DNA of 64,000 bases from Gammaproteobacteria bacterium (GCA_026398815.1 JAPLSA010000002.1:1-64000), one strand, 5' to 3'. Positions 8,521 through 18,928 are shown, numbered from the stretch's first letter. The notes: a model not told the origin generated them from the sequence alone. A program made the numbers and translations.

Positions 8521-11500
8521 TCCGGATGATTCTCGCGCCAGTCGATCTCGCCCGAGTGCAGGCCGCCGGCGTCGCGTGCCTGGCGCTGGTCGACCGCGCC
8601 GGTGATCGACGGCAGGCTGATCGTGTAGCCGCCGGGACGCTGGTTGGTCGGGGCCGCGACCCGCAGGCTGGGCGCACCGGCCAGGCCCTGGCCGAGCGGC
8701 GCGAAGGCGATGGGCGGTGCGCCGATCACGGCCGTGTTGCGCAGCACCGGCCGCCGCGCACGCGGTGCGCCGGTCAGGAAATTCACCGCAAACAGCCGGC
8801 TGTTGCCCTGGTCGTTGCACAGCGCCTCGGCCGGCGCGTAAGCGGTCGCGAACAGCGTGCGGTCGAGCAGCACGGTGTCCGCCGCCAGCCGTTCGGCAGC
8901 GCTGCCGCTGACGCCGGCGGTCAGCCGGAACAGCCAGCCGCCGCTGCCGCCGACGCCGGCATCGTTGCCGCGGATCGCATCGACCAGCATCGACTCGTTG
9001 CTGATGCCGGCGCCGAGCCCGCTGACCACGCCGCCATCGGCGACCACGGCGCTGCTGGTATCGGTCAGCGCGCTGAGCCGTGGCGGCGTGCTGCCGGCGG
9101 CGGCCCGGTCGATGACGCCGAACAGGATCTGCGGCGCGCTGCTGGCGCGATCGGCGCCGGCCAGGTAGCGGCCGGTGCCGGACAGCAGCCAGCGATTGCC
9201 GAACTCGTCCTGTGTCACCGACGGCGCGTGCAGCACCGGCCCCTGGGTGTCCAGCACCACGGCCGGGACCGACCAGCTGGCCACCGGCGGCAAGGCGCGG
9301 CGGCCATCGAGGCCGGGCGGCGGCGGATTGAACGCCAGCCGGAACAGCTTGCCGGCCGGCGCCGCCGCGCTGCCGCCGCTGGTGCCGAAGTACAGCGCGT
9401 CGGCGCGGTAGTCGAGGTCCCAGTCGACCGCCACCGGATCGCCGATGAAGCTGGCCGGCGCCTGCGACGGGAAGTCCGCCTCGTCGCTGCCGATACCGTC
9501 GCCGCGGAAGGTTTCGATCGCGTCGTCCAGGCTCCGCGCCGGATCGAGCAGCGTGCCGAGATTGGCGGCGAACAGCCGCGCGCTGCGCCGCGACACGACA
9601 TTGTTCAGTTCCGGCAGGTCCGGACCGTTGCCGGCGAACAGGTACCAGGCGTCGCTGCGGGTGGCCGGGTCGGTGCCGGTGGCGAAGCCGGCCACGGCCG
9701 GCCGCGCCGTCGTGAAGCCGAGCATGCCGCGCTCCCGGTCGCGGTCGGCGATCTCGGCGATCACCCGGGGCGGCTGCTCCGGATCGGTGATGTCGAGCAC
9801 CACGTAGGCGGAGCGGGTGGTGAAGGTGCTGCGCTCGCGCAGGCCGGCGGCGAAGTCGGCGAAGCGCGCGCGGTTGCCGCCGCCGGCCTGCACGTCGGGG
9901 ATGTTCAGCTCGCCGCCGCCCAGCCGCATGCCGACCACCAGCAGCGTGCCCCAGCCGTCCGGATGTGTGGCATCGGCCGGAAACGCGCGGACGTCGAAGG
10001 CTCGCGGCGTGCCGTCGAGCAGCCACTGGTGGCCGTAGTCCGGCGCCGCCAGAAAGCCCAGATGCGGCAGCAGGTTGAACGGCAGGTAGGCCCACAGCTC
10101 GCTGCCCAGCGGATGCTCGGTGACGCCGCCGCCGGCCGGCGCGGTGGCGAAGCCGCGATCGTCGGCGCGCCGGAAGCCGGCGTTGAACGCATGCAGCAGG
10201 CCGTCGTTGGCACTGACATAGACCACCTGCCGGCGCGCCCTGTACTGGCGGAAGAAGCCGGCGTAGGAGCGGTCGCCGTACAGCAGGTCGTAGGCATCGG
10301 CCGGCGCGGCGACCAGCAGCGGCTGGCCGTGCACGATGTCGCCGAGCCGCTGGGTCTGCAGACCGGCGCCGTCGCGATCGATCACCCGGCTGCGCAGGCC
10401 GGGATGGTCGTTGCCGCGCACCCAGTCGATCAGCGCCGTCGCTGCCTCCGGGCCGTCGACGTTCAGTACGCCCTGGCGGCCGGCCGTGAAACGGGACGGC
10501 AGGAAATCGACGGTTTCACCGGCCTGCGCCTTGCCGTCGAGGTTCAGGTCCAGGAAGGTCAGGATGTGCCGGCCGCGCACGGCCGGCGCCCGGTAGGCGC
10601 GCTGTTCGCCGACCTCGGCCAGCGCCGCCAGCTGCGGGCGGGCGCTCCAGACCGTGCGCAGCTGCTGCAGGTCGTCGATCACCGTGAACGCGCCCGGCGC
10701 GGTCGCCGGGTTGTCGCGGAAGCGGCGGAAGCGGGTCTGCTGGGCGTCGGCATCGAAGTACAGCTGCACCACCGGATGCTGGGCGTAGTCGCTTTCGTCG
10801 AGCACGCCGTCGCGGCTCGGGTCGTCCTCGCGCAGCTGGCCGTCGCGATCGACGAACAGCGCCTGCACGTTGCCGATCCAGTCGACGCTGCGGCCGCCGC
10901 GATCGGTGGCGCGCGATTCGTAGACCGTCTGGATGGCCAGGCCGTTGCCCTGCGTGAAACCGGATTGCACGCCGACGCGGCGCGCCTGGGCCAGGCTGCT
11001 GCGGGCCAGCACCGAGCCCAGTACCTGGCGCAGCCGGTCGCCGATCTGGCCGGCGTCGCGCAGCGCGTGATAGTGGTCCGCCACGCAGTCCGGCCGGCTG
11101 GCGCCATCGCGGTCGTAGCGATCCCACGAGGTTGCCGCGCAGCCGCCGGCACCGGTGCCGGCGGCTTCCGGCAACGGATCGACAGCCGCCGGGTCGACCG
11201 CGAAGCTGCCGTAGCGGGCCGCCAGTTCCAGCGGCCCGGGCTGCGGCCGGCCCGCCGGCCGGGCGGTGTAGCTGCGCACCGCCACCGCGTTCCAGCTGGC
11301 CGGCAGCGGCTGCGCCGGCGCCAGCAGCCGGTTGCGGGCGTCGCTGGCTCCGGCGATGGCCGGCCGGCTCAGCAGCAGATGGCTGCCGTCGTCGCCGGCA
11401 CCGGCGGTGCCGGTGATCACATAGCCGTGCAGCATCGCCGCGCCCGGCGCGCCGGACAGCGTCTCGACCCGCACCAGCAGCTCGTCGCCGCCGATGCTGC

Positions 11501-13670
11501 GCAGCGCGCCGTCGACGCAGTCGGGCGTCGTGCCGTTGGCCACGCCGAAGCACAGGCCGTCGCGGCTGCCGGGCGCCGGCTGTGGCAGGCATTCGCTGCC
11601 GACGCACCAGCTGATCAGCTCCGCGCCCCGGCTGTCGTGGCGGCCGCCGTACGGCGCGTCGTGCCAGGCGACATAGAGGCTGCCGGAGCGGCCGCTGGCC
11701 GACAGCGGCCGGCCCAGCAGGCGGCCGTCGGCATCCTGGATCGGTCCGGCGAGTGCCGAGCTGAACGCGCATTGCCGGCGCGGGCTGGCCGGATCGGACG
11801 GCGCGGCGCTGCCGGCCAGCGACTGGCAGCTGGGGCTCAGGGTCAGCAGGCCGGCGTCGGTGCGGATCGGGATGACCGGCAGCGGATCGTCGAATTCCAG
11901 CGCGTAGAACGCTGCCGACTGCCGGCCGGCAAGGTCCGGCCGCAGGTCGCGCACATGGCCGAGGTAGGCAACGCCGGCGGCCAGATAGCTGCCGTCGCGG
12001 GCTGGCGCCGTTGGGCACAGGCCGCGCAGCGTCGACAGCCGCTCCGGCGGGCTGGCCGGGCGCTGGCACAGGGCGGCGTCGAGGCGCTCGTCGGTGGCTG
12101 CCGGCGGGCGCGTCTCGAGGCGGCCGACCAGCTGCAGCGGATCGAGCCCTTCGGCGCTGCCGATGCGGTCGGTGGCGTCGGCCCAGGCGGCGGCGGGAAT
12201 GCTGCCGGCGATCTTCAGCGGCAGGTCCGGCAGCTCATCGGCATCGAAGCTGCCGGGGCCGTTGCTGATCATCACCACGCTGCAGTCGACGCAGGCGCCC
12301 AGCTCGCGCAGCGGATCGCGCCAGTCCGGCGCGTCCTGGCCGGGCAGCAGCGCGCGCTCGGCATCGGCCGAGGCGAAGAAGGCCGGCGACGGGCCGGCCG
12401 CACCGGCGAGATAACGCAGCGATTCGGCCAGGATTTCCGCGACCGGATTGCCGTGGTTGCTGCATTCCTGGCCGTCGAGCGGCCCCGGCCGGCGGATGCC
12501 GTTGCCGCCGGCCGCGCGGGTGAACAGCGGCTCGCCCCGGCAGTCGCGATAGCCGCCGTCGGGATCGTCGAGGCTGGCGTAGCGGGTGATGCGCAGCCGC
12601 TCGAGTGCGCTGATGACGCCGCCGGCAGCGGCCGACGGCGGGCAGAACTGGCCGCTGGACAGGCGGATCTCGTCACCGCTGGCGCAGGCCGCCGGATCGT
12701 TGCCGTTGCCCACCAGCGGCAGGATGTTGCGCCGCAGCTGGCCACCGGAGCGCGGCCGCGACGCGCTGCGGGCGATCAGGCCGAAGCGCACGGTGCCGGC
12801 TTCGCCATAGCGCTGCAGCACGCCGACCGGCTTGAGGCCGCCGCCCGGATAGCGCTGGCAGACGCCTTCCTGCACCGGCGCGGCCGCCGAGCAGACTTCC
12901 ACCCGCACCGGGAAGTCGACGATTGCCGTGGCCGGCACCCCCGGCGCGCCGGCCCGGTCGTCGCAATGGCCGTGGTCGGTCGATGCCCACAGCGGCGCGG
13001 CGCCGGCGGCCACCCGCAGCAGTGGTTCGCCGGGCGAAGCGCCGCCGACGCTGCGGCTGACGTTGCAGAACGACATCACGGCAGCGGCCGGGGCCGGCAT
13101 CAGCTGCGCCAGGTCGGCGCCGCCGTAGACCTTGACCCAGGCGTGACTGTCGTCCGGCACGTCGGCGCGTTCGAGCACGGTGAGGCTGTCGCTGTCGACC
13201 TGCCGGTGACCGCCGTACAGCGCATGGCGGATCAGGTCGAGCCGGGTCATCGTCAGCCAGTTCAGGAAGTTGCCGCTCCAGCGCCCGCTGCAGCGGTGCG
13301 CGCTGGCGGCACTGGCGGCGCGGAAGCGGCTGCCGTCGTGGTCGTAGCAGAGCCCGTCGTCGAAGTAGCCGGCGTAGCGGTGGTCGTTGCGGTAGTCGGT
13401 GTCGATCAGGCCATCGCCGTCGATGTCGGCCAGGTCGTCGTAGGCGCGCCGGTGGGCCTGTTCGTCGATCGCCAGCCCGAGCATCACCAGCGGCGTGACC
13501 GCCTTGCGGGTGGTCAGCGGCAGCGCCACGAAATCGGCGGCGGCTTCCAGCGACAGCCGGCCCAGCACGATGCTGGCCTGCGCCACCGTGGCACCGGGCA
13601 GTGTCAGGCAGGTGCTGCAGACCGCGAACAGCGCCAGCAGCCGGCCGAGGCGTTGCAGCGGACGGCTCAT
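8517..13670 (-). CDS. pilY1: PilY1/PilC-type pilus tip adhesin, large form, operon A
   Basis: 1717 aa. A signal peptide (about 1-32, with Cys18 and Cys21) is followed by a calcium-loop motif DIDGDGLID at 82-90, a long N-terminal region with a degenerate von Willebrand-like phrase (CSVVMISNGPGSFDAD), and a C-terminal PilC beta-propeller from about residue 1100, including VVYVSANDGLLHAFNAG near 1150. PilY1 proteins sit at the pilus tip, are needed for pilus assembly and bind surfaces. Much larger than the paralogue in operon B and only similar in the propeller. The start follows the pilX stop with a 4-base overlap; an upstream extension of the frame lacks pilY1 character. Confidence 0.88.
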   Translation of the reverse strand: MSRPLQRLGRLLALFAVCSTCLTLPGATVAQASIVLGRLSLEAAADFVALPLTTRKAVTPLVMLGLAIDEQAHRRAYDDLADIDGDGLIDTDYRNDHRYAGYFDDGLCYDHDGSRFRAASAASAHRCSGRWSGNFLNWLTMTRLDLIRHALYGGHRQVDSDSLTVLERADVPDDSHAWVKVYGGADLAQLMPAPAAAVMSFCNVSRSVGGASPGEPLLRVAAGAAPLWASTDHGHCDDRAGAPGVPATAIVDFPVRVEVCSAAAPVQEGVCQRYPGGGLKPVGVLQRYGEAGTVRFGLIARSASRPRSGGQLRRNILPLVGNGNDPAACASGDEIRLSSGQFCPPSAAAGGVISALERLRITRYASLDDPDGGYRDCRGEPLFTRAAGGNGIRRPGPLDGQECSNHGNPVAEILAESLRYLAGAAGPSPAFFASADAERALLPGQDAPDWRDPLRELGACVDCSVVMISNGPGSFDADELPDLPLKIAGSIPAAAWADATDRIGSAEGLDPLQLVGRLETRPPAATDERLDAALCQRPASPPERLSTLRGLCPTAPARDGSYLAAGVAYLGHVRDLRPDLAGRQSAAFYALEFDDPLPVIPIRTDAGLLTLSPSCQSLAGSAAPSDPASPRRQCAFSSALAGPIQDADGRLLGRPLSASGRSGSLYVAWHDAPYGGRHDSRGAELISWCVGSECLPQPAPGSRDGLCFGVANGTTPDCVDGALRSIGGDELLVRVETLSGAPGAAMLHGYVITGTAGAGDDGSHLLLSRPAIAGASDARNRLLAPAQPLPASWNAVAVRSYTARPAGRPQPGPLELAARYGSFAVDPAAVDPLPEAAGTGAGGCAATSWDRYDRDGASRPDCVADHYHALRDAGQIGDRLRQVLGSVLARSSLAQARRVGVQSGFTQGNGLAIQTVYESRATDRGGRSVDWIGNVQALFVDRDGQLREDDPSRDGVLDESDYAQHPVVQLYFDADAQQTRFRRFRDNPATAPGAFTVIDDLQQLRTVWSARPQLAALAEVGEQRAYRAPAVRGRHILTFLDLNLDGKAQAGETVDFLPSRFTAGRQGVLNVDGPEAATALIDWVRGNDHPGLRSRVIDRDGAGLQTQRLGDIVHGQPLLVAAPADAYDLLYGDRSYAGFFRQYRARRQVVYVSANDGLLHAFNAGFRRADDRGFATAPAGGGVTEHPLGSELWAYLPFNLLPHLGFLAAPDYGHQWLLDGTPRAFDVRAFPADATHPDGWGTLLVVGMRLGGGELNIPDVQAGGGNRARFADFAAGLRERSTFTTRSAYVVLDITDPEQPPRVIAEIADRDRERGMLGFTTARPAVAGFATGTDPATRSDAWYLFAGNGPDLPELNNVVSRRSARLFAANLGTLLDPARSLDDAIETFRGDGIGSDEADFPSQAPASFIGDPVAVDWDLDYRADALYFGTSGGSAAAPAGKLFRLAFNPPPPGLDGRRALPPVASWSVPAVVLDTQGPVLHAPSVTQDEFGNRWLLSGTGRYLAGADRASSAPQILFGVIDRAAAGSTPPRLSALTDTSSAVVADGGVVSGLGAGISNESMLVDAIRGNDAGVGGSGGWLFRLTAGVSGSAAERLAADTVLLDRTLFATAYAPAEALCNDQGNSRLFAVNFLTGAPRARRPVLRNTAVIGAPPIAFAPLGQGLAGAPSLRVAAPTNQRPGGYTISLPSITGAVDQRQARDAGGLHSGEIDWRENHPE

Positions 13671-14284
13671 CGGCGGATCACGTAGCGGTAGACGGCCGCC
13701 GTGTCGTAGCCGGCTTCCGGCGCGCTGCTGCCGGTGGCCGGACGGTCGCTGCCGCGGCTGTAGACGTGGAAGAAGATCTGCGCGCCGCCGCTGGCACTGC
13801 CGACGCCGGTGCCGCCGTAGCCGGCGGCCTGGGCCTGGCCGGCGCCGGTCACCGTGGTCCGGTAAAGGCGCTGCACCCAGGCGCTGCCGTGCGCGGCCGG
13901 CGGCCGGTCGCGGTCGTAGCGGGCGTCGGCCGGCGCGCCGGCCGGCATCGCGACGAAGGCGGCGTCGGCGTCCAGGCACCAGTTGCCGTCGTCGAGCACC
14001 CGCAGTCCCGGCACGGCGCGCACGGCGCTGGGGTCGTCGTCGCGGGTCAGGCCGTCGCGGCCGGCCTGCGCGCACAGGCGGTCGATCTGCCGGCCGGCCA
14101 GCGTGCGGGTGATTTCCGATGCCGCGAACGCTTCGGCCCGCAGCGTGTTGTTGGCGGTCGACTTCACTTCCAGCCCGGTGCCACGAATGGCGGCCAGCGC
14201 CACCAGCGTCAGCAGCACCAGGAACACGACGGCGGTGACCAGCGCATAGCCGCGCGATCGAGCTGCCAGCGCCGGGCGCGACAT
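13667..14284 (-). CDS. pilX: Minor pilin PilX-like, operon A
   Basis: 205 aa. Leader MSRPALAARSRG, then YALVTAVVFLVLLTLVALAAIRG, a prepilin helix without Glu5 as in PilX/GspK proteins. The motif STANNTLRAEAFAASE matches the PilX N-terminal helix extension. The start codon shares one base with the pilW stop (TGATG). It occupies the same place between pilW and pilY1 as its paralogue in operon B. Confidence 0.85.
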   Translation of the reverse strand: MSRPALAARSRGYALVTAVVFLVLLTLVALAAIRGTGLEVKSTANNTLRAEAFAASEITRTLAGRQIDRLCAQAGRDGLTRDDDPSAVRAVPGLRVLDDGNWCLDADAAFVAMPAGAPADARYDRDRPPAAHGSAWVQRLYRTTVTGAGQAQAAGYGGTGVGSASGGAQIFFHVYSRGSDRPATGSSAPEAGYDTAAVYRYVIRR

Positions 14285-15279
14285 CAGCCGCGCACCCGGT
14301 TGCGCAGCTGCACTTCCTGCACCACGAGGCGGCGCTGGAAGCGGGCATCGGCATCGCTGTAGCGGCTGGCGCAGCGGGACCGGGCCGGGCCGTAGCAGCG
14401 GCTGGCGGTCAGCGCGTACTCCTGGGTGTCGACCAGGTTGTCGCGTTCGTCGCCACGGGCGATGAAGCTCACGCGCACGCTGAGCACCTGTCGCCAGTCG
14501 CTGATGTCGGCGGCTTCGCGGTAGCGGTCGACCTGCTGGTCGTCATTGCTGTCGACTCCGAAGCTGAAGGCCAGCATCTCGATTCCGTCAACCAGTTGCA
14601 CCGTGGTCAGCGACGACCGGTCCAGTTCGAGCATCGCCAGGGTCGGCACCGGACCGCTGCCGAAATCCTGCGTCTGCAAGTGGAAAACGGCAATTTTCAG
14701 CTTGTAGTTGAACACGCCGCTTTCGGGGCCGCCGGGCGGCGAACGGCGGATGTCGTCGAGATCGGCATCGCGGACATCGAACAGCAGGCCGCCGTGGCCG
14801 AGGCTGGCGCGCAGGTACAGCGGCCCGCGTTCGACGGCGCTGCGGCTGAGCGCGGCGTCGCGGGTGAAATCGTCCGGGCTGGCGAAGCGGACGGCGAGGG
14901 CGTCGGAGCCGCTGACGTAGCGGGTCAGGCAGCCGGCCGGCATGCCGACCGGCCGGCTGGCCGCGCCGGCGTAGCCGAGCAGGCCTTCCGCCGGGTTCAT
15001 GATCCAGGCCTTCGTGCAGCTGCCCTTGCCGATGGCGGTGGTGCCGGGCCGCAGGCGCACCTCGGTGCTGGCGACGCCGCCCCAGAAATCGGCCTGGCGC
15101 AGGTAGCGGTTGAAGTAGTCGGAGGCGACGCGGATGTTTTCCTGCATGCGGCTGGTGCTTTCCTGCACCCGGTAGCTCTGCTTGGAAATCACGAACACCC
15201 GGGCGATGCCGACCAGCAGCAGCAGCGCCACTACCAGGGTCACCATCAGTTCGACCAGCGAAAAGCCGCGCGGGCGCAT
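14284..15279 (-). CDS. pilW: Minor pilin PilW-like, operon A
   Basis: 331 aa. Leader MRPRG, then FSLVELMVTLVVALLLLVGIARVFVISKQSYRVQES, with mature Phe1 and Glu5; RMQENIRVASDYFNRYLRQADFWGG is the PilW-type continuation. Start set at the Met before RPRGF. It shares one base with the pilV stop upstream. Probable subunit of the priming complex for the large PilY1 encoded two genes downstream. Confidence 0.86.
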   Translation of the reverse strand: MRPRGFSLVELMVTLVVALLLLVGIARVFVISKQSYRVQESTSRMQENIRVASDYFNRYLRQADFWGGVASTEVRLRPGTTAIGKGSCTKAWIMNPAEGLLGYAGAASRPVGMPAGCLTRYVSGSDALAVRFASPDDFTRDAALSRSAVERGPLYLRASLGHGGLLFDVRDADLDDIRRSPPGGPESGVFNYKLKIAVFHLQTQDFGSGPVPTLAMLELDRSSLTTVQLVDGIEMLAFSFGVDSNDDQQVDRYREAADISDWRQVLSVRVSFIARGDERDNLVDTQEYALTASRCYGPARSRCASRYSDADARFQRRLVVQEVQLRNRVRG

Positions 15280-15800
15280 CACGGCAAGTAGCCGAGACGC
15301 ACGCAGTGCAGCGCGTCGCAATCGATGCGGTCCGGCCGGCGGCGGCTGCCGTCCCAGTAGACGGTGACGATGCGCAGGCTGTCGGCGGCGCAGGCGCCGT
15401 CGTCGCAGGCGATCGACAGGTGGCTGCCGGGCAGCACGCCGCGCGGGCTGCTGGGCAGGTTGGCGGTGTCGGCGGACGACGACAGCTGGGCGTAGATCGC
15501 GGCGATGTCCCACTGCGCCTGCTCGACTGGCGAACAGGCGCTGGCGGCGCAGTTGACCGGTGCCGGTGCTGGCCGGGCATCGGCGTCGAGTACATAGGCG
15601 CCGCTGCGCACGCCTTCGCGGTTGGCGCGCATCCGTTCGGTCATCGCCTGCGCCAGCGACGAGGCGAGCGTGTACTGGTAGGCCATCAGGTTGTTCGACA
15701 GCGCTGCCGATTGCAGGCCGGCAATGCCGAGCAGGCCGATGGCCAGCACCAGCACGGCGACCAGCACCTCGACCAGCGTCATGCCGGCGGCCCGCCTCAT
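15279..15800 (-). CDS. pilV: Minor pilin PilV-like, operon A
   Basis: 173 aa. Leader MRRAAG, then MTLVEVLVAVLVLAIGLLGIAGLQSAALS, the PilV signature with Glu5 and Met at mature +1. LAQAMTERMRANREGV follows, as in the operon B copy. Four-base overlap with fimU. Part of the minor-pilin priming complex by family. Confidence 0.87.
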   Translation of the reverse strand: MRRAAGMTLVEVLVAVLVLAIGLLGIAGLQSAALSNNLMAYQYTLASSLAQAMTERMRANREGVRSGAYVLDADARPAPAPVNCAASACSPVEQAQWDIAAIYAQLSSSADTANLPSSPRGVLPGSHLSIACDDGACAADSLRIVTVYWDGSRRRPDRIDCDALHCVRLGYLP

Positions 15801-16318
15801 GGCCGCTCGACTCTCGGCCGGCCGGTCGGGCTGATCACCACCTGGCGCTCGAAGCGCGCTCCGGAGGTGGCGGCGACCGTGAAGCTGGCGGCGTCGAGCA
15901 TCCGGCCGAGGCCGCTGTAGCGGATGTACGGGCGATCGCCGTTCTTGGTGATCCGGGCGCAGGTGCTGAGCGGCCGCTCGACCTTCAGCAGCGGCTCGGC
16001 CATGGTGCCGGCGTAGGTGTGGTCACCGTCGCTGTCGATGAACATCAGATAGCCCTGGTCCCAGCTGCCGGCGCTGCTGCTGGCGCAGTGCTCGCCGTCG
16101 ACGCTCAGGCAGACGGTCACCGTGCGGTCGCGTTTCAGGGCTTCGCTGCGCGCCGCCGTCAGCACCGTCAGCAAGGTGTTGGCGGTGGTCACCGTGCAGT
16201 TCTGGCGGACGGTGGCGCTGAAGCTCGGCAGGCCGACCACCAGCAGGATCGACACGACGATCAGGGCCACCATCAGTTCAAGCAGGGTGAAGCCGTTGGC
16301 GCGAGGGCTCGTATCCAT
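15797..16318 (-). CDS. fimU: Minor pilin FimU/GspH-like, operon A
   Basis: 173 aa. Leader MDTSPRANG, then FTLLELMVALIVVSILLVVGLPSFSATV, and a GspH/FimT-type domain (AARSEALKRDRTVTVCLS). First gene of minor-pilin operon A. A GGAG lies three bases before the ATG (GGAGATCATG). The 107-base gap to sufS should hold the operon promoter; only a TATGAT -10-like hexamer is visible on the minus strand, without a fitting -35. Confidence 0.86.
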   Translation of the reverse strand: MDTSPRANGFTLLELMVALIVVSILLVVGLPSFSATVRQNCTVTTANTLLTVLTAARSEALKRDRTVTVCLSVDGEHCASSSAGSWDQGYLMFIDSDGDHTYAGTMAEPLLKVERPLSTCARITKNGDRPYIRYSGLGRMLDAASFTVAATSGARFERQVVISPTGRPRVERP

Positions 16319-16425
16319 GATCTCCAGCCGCGAGGCCGCGCCGCATGATCGGGCGCGCCTGCGTGCAGTCGATCATACGGCTGGCACCGGCACAACGATG
16401 CGCTGCAGGGGCCGCCGCCCGGTGC

Positions 16426-17652
16426 TCAGGCCAGCAGGCGGCTGGCCTTGCGCAGCGCCATCGCCAGCTGCTCCAGATCCTCGCGGTTGTTGTAGGCCGC
16501 CAGCGAGGCGCGCACCGTCGCCGGCACGCCGAAACGGGCCATCAGCGGCATCGTGCAGTGGTGGCCGGTGCGCACGGCGACGCCGTACTGGTCGAGCAGG
16601 GTGCCGATGTCCTGGGCATGGCCGGCGGCCATGACGAACGACATCACGCCGCCCTTGTTCTTTGCGGTGCCGATCATCCGCAGGCCCGGAATATCGGCCA
16701 GCAGCGCGGTGCCCTCGAGCAGCAGCTGGTGCTCGTGCGCGGCGATCGCCTCCAGCCCGACCGATTCGATCCAGTCCAGCGCCGCCGCGAAGCCGACCGC
16801 GCCGGCCATGTCCGGCGTGCCGGCCTCGAAGCGGTACGGCGCCTCGTTCCAGGTGCTTTCCTCGAAGCTGACCGTGCGGATCATGTCGCCGCCGCCATGC
16901 CAGGGCGGCATCGCATCGAGATGCGCGCGCTTGGCGACCAGGCAGCCGAAGCCGGTCGGGCCATAGGCCTTGTGCGCCGAGCAGGTGAAGAAGTCGGCGC
17001 CCAGCGCCGGGAAGTCGACCGCGATGTGGGCGACCGACTGGGCGCCGTCGACCAGCACCGGGATGCCACGCGCTTGGGCAGCGGCGATCATCTTGTCGAC
17101 CGGATTCACCGTGCCGAGCGAGTTCGACACGTGGACCACGGCAATGAACTTGGTGCGCTCGTTGAGCAGCGCGGTCCAGGCCTCGAAGTCCAGCGCGCCA
17201 TCGTCGAGCACCGGCGCGGCGACGATCTTCGCGCCCTTTTCCTTCGCCACCAGCTGCCAGGGCACGATGTTCGAGTGGTGTTCCATGCCGGTCAGCAACA
17301 CCTCGTCACCGGCGGCGAGACGTGGCCGCAGGAAGCTGTAGGCGACCAGGTTGATCGCTTCGGTGGTGCCGCGGGTGAAGACGATTTCCTCACGCGCCGT
17401 GTTGAACCAGCGGGCGATGCGGTCGCGCGCGCCTTCGTAGGCGGTGGTCGCCCGCTCGGCCAGGTCGTGCACGGCACGGTGCACGTTGGAATTCTGGTGG
17501 CGGTAGTAGCGGTCGATCGCCGCCAGTACCGCCTCCGGCTTCTGGGTGGTGGCGGCGTTGTCCAGATAGGCCAGGCGGCCGCCGCGCACCGGTTCGGCCA
17601 GGATCGGGAACTGGGCGCGGATCGCGTCGATGTCGTAGCCAGGCGCGCTCAT
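16426..17652 (-). CDS. sufS: Cysteine desulfurase SufS
   Basis: 408 aa, the usual SufS length. PLP-dependent group II cysteine desulfurase: PLP lysine in SAHKAYGPTG (Lys228), catalytic Cys366 in RTGHHCTMPLM, and the group II-specific TGMEHHSNIVPW stretch. It removes sulfur from cysteine for Fe-S assembly on SufBCD. Last gene of the suf operon; its start overlaps the sufD stop by 4 bases. No sufE or sufU acceptor gene lies in the window, so the sulfur acceptor must be encoded elsewhere. The start was chosen from the conserved N terminus (MSAPGYDIDAIRAQFPIL). Confidence 0.95.
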   Translation of the reverse strand: MSAPGYDIDAIRAQFPILAEPVRGGRLAYLDNAATTQKPEAVLAAIDRYYRHQNSNVHRAVHDLAERATTAYEGARDRIARWFNTAREEIVFTRGTTEAINLVAYSFLRPRLAAGDEVLLTGMEHHSNIVPWQLVAKEKGAKIVAAPVLDDGALDFEAWTALLNERTKFIAVVHVSNSLGTVNPVDKMIAAAQARGIPVLVDGAQSVAHIAVDFPALGADFFTCSAHKAYGPTGFGCLVAKRAHLDAMPPWHGGGDMIRTVSFEESTWNEAPYRFEAGTPDMAGAVGFAAALDWIESVGLEAIAAHEHQLLLEGTALLADIPGLRMIGTAKNKGGVMSFVMAAGHAQDIGTLLDQYGVAVRTGHHCTMPLMARFGVPATVRASLAAYNNREDLEQLAMALRKASRLLA

Positions 17653-18928
17653 TCGGCGTCTCCGAAGGCGAGGTCGAGCTCGTCCGCCGGCAGCCCGAGC
17701 CGCTCGGCGATCAGCGCCTGCAGCGCCGGCCAGCCGAGCCGTTCCAGTGTTTCGGTGGCGAACGCGCGCAGCAGCAGCGCCCGCGCCTCGGCCTGCGGAA
17801 TGCCACGGCTGCGCAGGTAGGCCAGCGCCACCGCATCGAGCTGGCCGACTGTCGCGCCGTGGGCGCATTTGACGTCGTCGGCGTGAATTTCCAGATCCGG
17901 CTTGGCGTTGACCTCGGCCTTGCGCGACAGCAGCAGATTGGCCAGCCGCTGTTCGGAGTCGGTCTTCTGGGCGCCTGGGCGCACGACCACGCGGCCGTTG
18001 AAGATGGCCTTGGCGTGGGCATCGACGATGCCGCGCGCGACGATCCGGCTGGTGCCGTGCGGTGCCGCGTGGACGACGCGCACCAGGTCGTCGACATGGG
18101 CGCCGCTGGCCGGCACCTGCAGCGAGGTGGCATGCAGTTCCGCGCCGCTGCCGTCGAGACGGACATCGGCGCGGTGCCGGCCGAGACCGCCGCCGACGGC
18201 AACGCCCGACAGGTGCAGCTGGGCGTCGCGGTCGAGCCGGGCATCGAGCCGGGTCAGCAGCGTGGCGCCGGTGGTTTCGCTGGACAGCCGGTGCAGGTGG
18301 AGGCGCGCACCGGCAGCCAGCGTCACCTCGATCACATGGGTGGTGAGCCTCGGGCCGCCGTGGCCGACGAACTGCAGCAGCACCGTCGCCTCGGCCTGCG
18401 CGCCGAGCACGATCCGGTGCCGCTGGTGGCTCATCAGCGGCGTGTCGCCGGCTTGCGACTGCAGCACCACCTGCAGCTGCTGGGCAGCACGCTGGCCGGC
18501 GGCCACCGTGTAGACCAGCCCGCCGCTGGCGTAGGCCGCATTCAGCGCGTCGATGCCGCCGTCGTCCTGAGTGCCGTCGTCGTCGCTGCCGGCAGCGGCG
18601 GACGCGGCCAGCGCCGGGCCGTCGAAGGCGGCGGCGCTGCTGGCCGCGCGGTCGAGCACGCCGTTGCGATAGACCAGCAGCGCGCAGCCGGGCAGCGCGG
18701 CGATCGGCGTCGAAGCCTCTTCAGCGCCGGCTACGTCGGCACCGGCCAGCTGGTAGCCGGCATCGGCCTGCGCCGCCAGATCGGTGTAATGCCAGGCCTC
18801 GTCGGCCGGGCCGGGAAAGCCGGTGGCAGCGAAACGCTGGAACTGGCGGCGACGGCGCGCCTGCTCGGCCGCGTCGTGGCTGCTGACCCACTGCTCGAAG
18901 CGGTCGGCCCAGGTGGAAGCAAGCTCGC

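Noticed and set aside
8526-13685. 1719-codon plus-strand open frame
   Set aside because: Shadow of the large pilY1 with biased, featureless composition. Similar long antisense frames over the purine operon (for example 36755-38533) were discarded for the same reason.
16319-16425. TATGAT hexamer as promoter of minor-pilin operon A
   Set aside because: No -35 sequence at 16-18 bases; too weak to list as a promoter.
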